Positions 58,501-64,000 of a stretch of 64,000 nt of DNA are shown in pieces (the first letter of the stretch is position 1; each line of letters opens with the position of its first letter). The stretch spans positions 45,121,346 to 45,185,345 of the forward strand of contig NC_087064.1 of the NCBI RefSeq assembly GCF_963678635.1. Reading direction: 5' to 3'. Position numbers and translations under genes: made by a program. This DNA comes from Symsagittifera roscoffensis. Taxonomy: Eukaryota; Xenacoelomorpha; Acoela; Convolutidae. The notes below the pieces were generated by a model. That model ran no database searches and had not been told where the DNA came from. It saw only the letters and a program-made list of their open reading frames with translations.

Positions 58501-61500
58501 GTCACTCCTTTTGGATTTATAACCGGTTGACTCTATCCCCGCCATGAGAATGGGTGGCACCATCGCTATATCAGTTAATACTCTATCTGTGCCAGACAAT
58601 TGACAATCACCTTGCCCCAAATCCATGACTTCCTCGACTCGTTTTCTTTTCGCTGAGTTACCAGCTTTCATCGATATTTCTGAATCCACTTTCGTCTTCC
58701 CAATTCTCCTCGGCATCACTCTGCTGCCTAACTTCATTTTCATCGCATTGATCTTATCAATCACCATTTTCGATCGCATCGTCCCTCTCCTGGTTCTTGA
58801 CAGGTACATCACCTCTCCTTCATCGTCCTGCGGTGTCATCTTGATAGGAGAATTCGCTTCACTCTCATCAGTGGCTGAGTCGATCAATAACTCACTCAGT
58901 CTCCCTTCACACTCATCAAGCTTGTCAAGTACTTCTCTCATCAAGGGTTGATTGAGACCTGTTTTGAGGATGGACTGGGTCCCATAGCTCTGAATCACGG
59001 TCCAGACTTCTTCCATAAACGCCACTCTGTCCAGTTTACATCCCGTCCTACTCTCATGGTCTCGGTGATGTACTTCCCATTCTTCTTCGGGCAGCGTTCC
59101 CAAGAAAGGTACTCTGGCTGAGGCCTCTATTCTTCTCCTCCGAGGTGATTCCATGAGGATTCTCTGTTCGTTATTTCTTGAATTGCCAGGAGAGCTGCTC
59201 TCCGGCAAATTCCGTTTCATTTCCTCAAAGGCTGACGGAGGTTCCAGTGTCGAGATGCCTTCATCCGCTGGCTCAGTCGTTTCCAACGTGTCTGCATTAT
59301 TCTCAAGATCACTGAAGATATTGAAATCCAGGCTGGATGTTCCTCCTGTCGATGCCCTGTCGTCTTCCCCACCAGCTTGATCTTGTTGCATGGGTTCTTC
59401 AATCTGACGGCTTCCACCCTGTCCGTCATCTCCTTCTGACTTATCCTTGTTCGGGCTCACTGGTCCTTGTTCGTCAATATCGGCTTCTTCCTGGAATCTC
59501 GGTATGAGCAATGTACCGGCCGATTTATCTTCCTCTTCTCCATGGACCACTTTGATTTCTTCGCAGCCGAAGGGTGCTAGGAAGGTTCTCGTCTGCAATA
59601 TTCCTCCCACTTTCATCTCCTTTTTCAAACTGGTCAGGATCAATGAGGCTTCAGGCAATTCTGTCCTGCCTCTCATTTTCATCGGAGCTAAGCCTAGTCC
59701 TCTCCATTCCTCATTAAATCTTCCAGGCTTGGGAGTAGCGGCGTTGCTTATTCGCCTTCTCGTTGCTCGATCCGTGTATGCAAATCGTGTGTACTGTAAC
59801 ACGGCGGCATTTCTCCCTACGAAGTATGGATCCATCGTTCCCACGAAAATCCCTACTCTCCTTTCATTGGTTTCGAATGCTCTCAACCTAGGAGTTTGTA
59901 CCACGGAGACTGCTCCGAGCAACATCCTTCTTATTAGAGGGAATTCAGGGATTGCCTCCGGTAGCTTCTTGTAATCGCCCCAGTCCTTCGTTTCTTCTCT
60001 CACCTTGTGGTATGCTGCAGTGACACGAGGCACTCTGGTTATTTCACCATTCGTTTTGTCATAGGGTCTCAGATTCCAAAGCTTTGGAAACACCTCGATG
60101 TGTCCTCTTTCTACTTCTCCCATGCGGTCACGGAAGTGATCGTCAAAATTGATGACTGTCATCTCTGGCTCCGATATTTTCGCAAATAACAGATCTTCAC
60201 TCATGAGCTCCCGCAATGTGTTCTGCTCACCCCAGTTCAGTGTACTACCGTCCACTGCCGATATGAGGTTCAGGTGCAGTACCGACCTCCTATATGCTTC
60301 CACTTTAACGTCAGGGAACGCAAACGTGACTGCTGGTCCATAGATCACTGTCACGAACTCCGTGACTCCTCTGATCAGCGCCAAGGGATCGGTCCTCATA
60401 GCCAAGCTCAGATCCGTTAATAGCGGCATGCCTCCAACATGTCGTCTAACATCTTCCTCTCTTTCAATTGTCTCGTCTTCTCCGGTTCCAAAGCGATTTT
60501 GCTGCAAGAGATATTGGATAAGAGTGTGTCTCAGATCTCTTATTTTGTTACACGAGTCCGTGGATTTCTTCATATCCAGGTTCCTCACTCTCTCTCTTTC
60601 ATCTGCTCTGGACAACGTGCCAGTTTCATTAGTCCTCCCAAGTTTCCGTGGGTTATTGCGATCAATGTCAGAAGTCCATCTAGTCGCAGGTTCTGTATTC
60701 CATCCGTTAGCGGTATCGCCGGTCCTTTCACGAAACTCTCCGCTCCGAATGTCACGAACAAGGATATTAATTCCACTATCGATACTCTCACTACTGCTTG
60801 GAGGAATTCCTTTATCAAATAGTGCGAGACTTTCGGGTAAACTTTTGCCAAGAAGGACGCGGTCCATCCGGCTCCTAACCCTTCTAGCATGCTGTCTGTC
60901 CTTTCAAAGCCCTCCTGTCCTTTCACTTCCTGGGTCTAGAAGGTTTCCAGAGTAATCTGACACATTCTGTTCACAAACTCAGCGGTATTTTCTCCGCCAT
61001 TTTCCGCCAGGTTCACCTCCTTCAACAAGTAGGCATGTATCTTCGTGATCATTACGGGGCCTTGCTGAAAAGCATCTGCACCCAATGCCGCTACTCTAGG
61101 ATTCAGGTGTAGCCACTGGTTGGCTTCCGGCTTGGTTCTCAGAACCATCGCCTCCAGATGAGCTCTCGTCTCTAGTGAATTTTTTCTTCTTGTGTCTTCA
61201 CTTGCCACTTCCATTGCTCGGAACCATAAGTCGTTGGACATTGCCGAGATCACTCGATGGTCGTCGTCTAGTCCCGGTTTCAGTTTGAGTTGCCGACTGA
61301 AGTTGGACAGTTCCAACCCCAGCACTTCGTCCAACACTAACATGTGTAGCGCGTGGTCCTTGAATCCTCTCATCGCGTTTGAGATATCTGACCATACTGC
61401 AGGCAGTTCAGCCTTAAGTGGCCTCAGGTTCTCCATTTCTATCATGCGATTCGGGGCCGATATGATCACATCATATTTTCCTTCCGAAAGTAAGGCTACC

Positions 61501-64000
61501 ATTGCGTACACAAACTTCAGTCCATCCGGGAGATGTGCATATCCCGGAGACAACGCGAATACTACTCTCAACGCCACTTTATTGAATGACCCCTCCTTCG
61601 TCGCATCCACCACTTCACCCATCGACTCCAGGATGTCTTTTATTGCTGGCCATACTGCGTTTTCTGCTGTTGCAGGATCTCTGAGCCTGCTCAGAAAACC
61701 TCTACTGTGTAGATGGTCATTGATGCCAGCAAACACAATCGTAATTGGGTTCATGTCTGTCTGCCTTTGTACCCCTATAGCCAAAGACACTGATTGCAAT
61801 AGGTCTAGGTCGACCGCGGTCAACATTATGACGTCCGGCCAAAACAAAGACTTGGAGGTGTACACGAACTCTGAATTCGCTACTACCATGATTTTGGCCT
61901 TCCTCATCTCTGCTTTGTCATAGGCGGCGAAGATGGTCTCATCATTCTTTATCGCTGCCAATCCGCCATATCTCTGGGCATCACCATATTGGTTCACTAG
62001 TTTTGGGTACACTCTCTCCTTCACATGACCAGGTGGTGTCGTCAGCTGCCTAAATATCTTCACGTGTTGTCCAATCGGCGCTCTCGCCGTCAGGAATCTT
62101 CCTGGTCTCTCTTCACGATTCCCCTCATCATGGTTCAATCTCACATCTTGCAACGGTCTCGCATTCACTGGTCCCATCGTGTTGTTAGAGGGCAGTCCCT
62201 CCAAATCAGCAAATCTCAAGGCCGTCGTGGAGCTGAAATTTATGCTAGCGGCTATCAACCAGTCTACGCCGGTTATTGAGTATAATCTGCTGACGGATAG
62301 CGTCGCTCCATTCAGCATCCTCCTTGCATCTTCGATGAAGCTTACTCTCTGCAGGTCCAGCTTCATTAGTTCGTCTTTGTATATATGCCAAGGAGACGGT
62401 ATGGATCTCGACCACAACAATGAGCCTCTGCTCGGTCTTTCCTCTCGACTGGTACTCGTCGTCTCCGATCTAGTGTCCGATCTAGATGTGCCTGCTACTT
62501 CTTCGATTGGTTGGTTGACAGGTCCTATCCTTCTCCTAGGATGAATTGTTCTCCTCATCGGTGCTTCTCCCAACCGATCCTGCACGTCTGTTCTTCGACC
62601 TGGTTCGCTGGAGCTTTGTTGCCAGTAATTCGTGACGGCTGGGACCGTACCCAGGCGTGTTTCCAGGCTAGGAGGCACAAAGGTGGTAATCACCGCGTCA
62701 CTCACCGTTCCCTCTTCCTTCAGCACTCCTGTGTCAAAGAGTTCTGCTTCCAGCTCATCCAACCGTTCTTGGAAGACTCGATTCAACCAAGCTTGTCCTT
62801 CGATACTGTCAAAGTGGATGCCATCCGTGGTCAGTCTGGCCTGATCCATGGCTCTCAACTCATGTTCAATGTCCATGAGGATCATCCTTCCGGCATTTCG
62901 ATTTGCTAGGTTCCTCAAGATGTTGTTCCATCTTATGACTCCCTCGTTGTGCCTTCTTCCTGATGCTGTCAGGCTTCTCGCGTTCATTGGCACCGTGCAA
63001 ACGGTCAGTACCGCGCAACTGAACTTCTGCCAGAGAGTGGTGAACAAACACACCATCATTGACTCCCACAGTGCTTCCTGCTCGTCTGATCCTCTGGAGA
63101 TATCATTCGTCCCAACTAAGATCATCACATTGGGAATCTTCCCTGGATTCATCAGTTCCACCATCCGATATAATTGGGCTATCGTCGCGCCTCCAAAGGC
63201 CATCACCGTGGTGACCCACGAGGTCCTCAAATTCGACAGCACTCTGACTAAGCTGTCTCCCAATATCAGGTGAGATGTCCCGAGTGGTGGTTGCTGCAGG
63301 TTCACAGCCGGGCTCCAGGTAGCTCGATTGAAGCAGGTCCTCGGATCTGTCTCCGGAACTCCCGTGAAATTATACTTCAATTGATTATTTTTCTGCACGT
63401 CTATTACACGAGACACTTTCTTCGCTGGCATCTTTCGTACTTTCCTCTCTGGGATTCTCGAGCTCCCCATGAGTGGTGTCACGTTACTTATCCCTTGTCT
63501 GATCACGGTCTGGGAGAGTTGTACTCTGCCCGTATCGTCAATCGTTCCATAGGGTGCAGTCACCCCGGAACATGGCGCATTCTTGTTAGCGACCAGTCGT
63601 CCAGCTGTCTCTATCAGCCTCCTCACTGTCTGTTCTACGACGGGATCACCCAAGGTGTCACTAGGATCCGGGATTGTTACTCGATTCGTCTCTGCTGGAA
63701 GCCGTGTCTCCGTTGTTTGACTCATTTCTCGAGTTGTCAAGAGCTCCATCGGGGATTGCCCACGAGGAATATCCCTTGCAGGTATCACTTTCTCCACGGC
63801 CGTTGTCAACGCCACCTGCTCCGATCGCTCTTTGTATTCCTGCCTTAAGCGCTCGATCTCTTGACCCTGCTTTTTGTTGCAGTCTTCAAACAACTTTCTC
63901 CACATGTCCCGATCTTCCTCCATCTGGAGCATGCTTCTGGTCATCTCGTCCAGCTCCTTCTTCGTACTTCTCAGCTGATCATTCATCTCGTCCAGATCTT
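55538..64000 (-). pseudogene. Giant protein with SGNH-hydrolase-like domain, intronless, broken, runs off the window
   Basis: Three long minus-strand frames (63986-60936, 60867-57802, 57892-55538) are pieces of one reading frame of over 2,800 codons. The first ends in a TAG at 60938-60936 and the same frame goes on for about 113 codons; a two-base slip in a GA run near 60590 leads into the second; another shift near 57905 leads into the third. Upstream the frame is open to the window edge. From the N-terminus of the visible part: a coiled-coil-like charged stretch (1-60), then an SGNH-type domain at about 237-410 with GDS (243-245), Gly-Gly (265-266), GTND (292-295) and DGIH (388-391), that is, all four catalytic blocks; a second GIND block at 754-757; later a long acidic, low-complexity stretch and basic words such as AKRKRVEE. 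GC content is clearly above the surroundings. I see no polymerase, protease, integrase or membrane segments. A large mobile or endogenised element is likely; the family is not recognised. Confidence 0.75.

Noticed and set aside
57102-63848. Many plus-strand frames of 60-243 codons opposite the giant minus-strand protein
   Set aside because: They are shadows of the GC-richer coding strand; no motifs and no splice pattern.
1-64000. tRNA, rRNA and CRISPR arrays
   Set aside because: No cloverleaf-like sequences, rRNA text or short spaced direct repeats were recognised by eye; this is not an exhaustive search.

Overview
The window looks like nuclear DNA of an invertebrate animal. Genes are split by short GT-AG introns (59 bp to 1.4 kb), the background is AT-rich, and the recognisable host genes are animal-type: NME7 (a ciliary nucleoside-diphosphate-kinase-family protein) and a REEP/TB2-DP1-HVA22 ER-shaping protein. 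Most of the rest is repeats: hAT, Penelope-like, Ty3/gypsy and non-LTR elements, MITEs, a satellite and recent segmental duplications. The phylum cannot be fixed from sequence alone. A 200-N assembly gap lies at 21093-21292.

Layout. 1-11.28 kb is a satellite of about 10.4 head-to-tail units of about 1,088 bp, each with one GC-rich patch. 11.3-20.9 kb holds three spliced genes whose products point to chromatin: a KMT5A-like SET-domain gene (minus), a divergently transcribed gene of unknown family (plus), and a KDM2/KDM7-like JmjC gene (minus, convergent with the second). The first two share a 436-bp promoter interval built around a palindrome of about 190 bp. Repeats carrying GGATTCC/GGAATCC words lie left of the trio and inside introns of the second and third genes. 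21.3-24.6 kb is the 3' half of NME7. 24.1-29.2 kb is a near-identical 2.5-kb tandem duplication that copies the last NME7 exon and part of a hAT element; the complete hAT element, with 8-bp target-site duplication, is at 28.8-30.9 kb.

31-43.8 kb is decayed retroelement sequence: a non-LTR reverse transcriptase piece, Penelope-like GIY-YIG and RT pieces, a 3 x 210-bp array, and a roughly 1.05-kb composite tandem array. 43.8-53.8 kb holds two copies of a 3.88-kb composite segment (gypsy gag/pol remnant plus LINE tail). Between them is a REEP gene with one in-frame TGA. 53.5-54.3 kb is an inverted repeat. From 55.5 kb to the right edge a GC-richer, intronless minus-strand reading frame of more than 2,800 codons encodes a very long protein with an SGNH-hydrolase-like domain. 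It is broken by one stop and two frameshifts and runs off the window.

The strongest candidates for new biology are the SET/unknown/JmjC cluster with its palindromic shared promoter, and the giant SGNH-containing protein, for which I see no polymerase in the window. The coding exons of the SET and JmjC genes are consistent in phase only if four single-base homopolymer indels are allowed, so they are either slightly mis-assembled or young pseudogenes.
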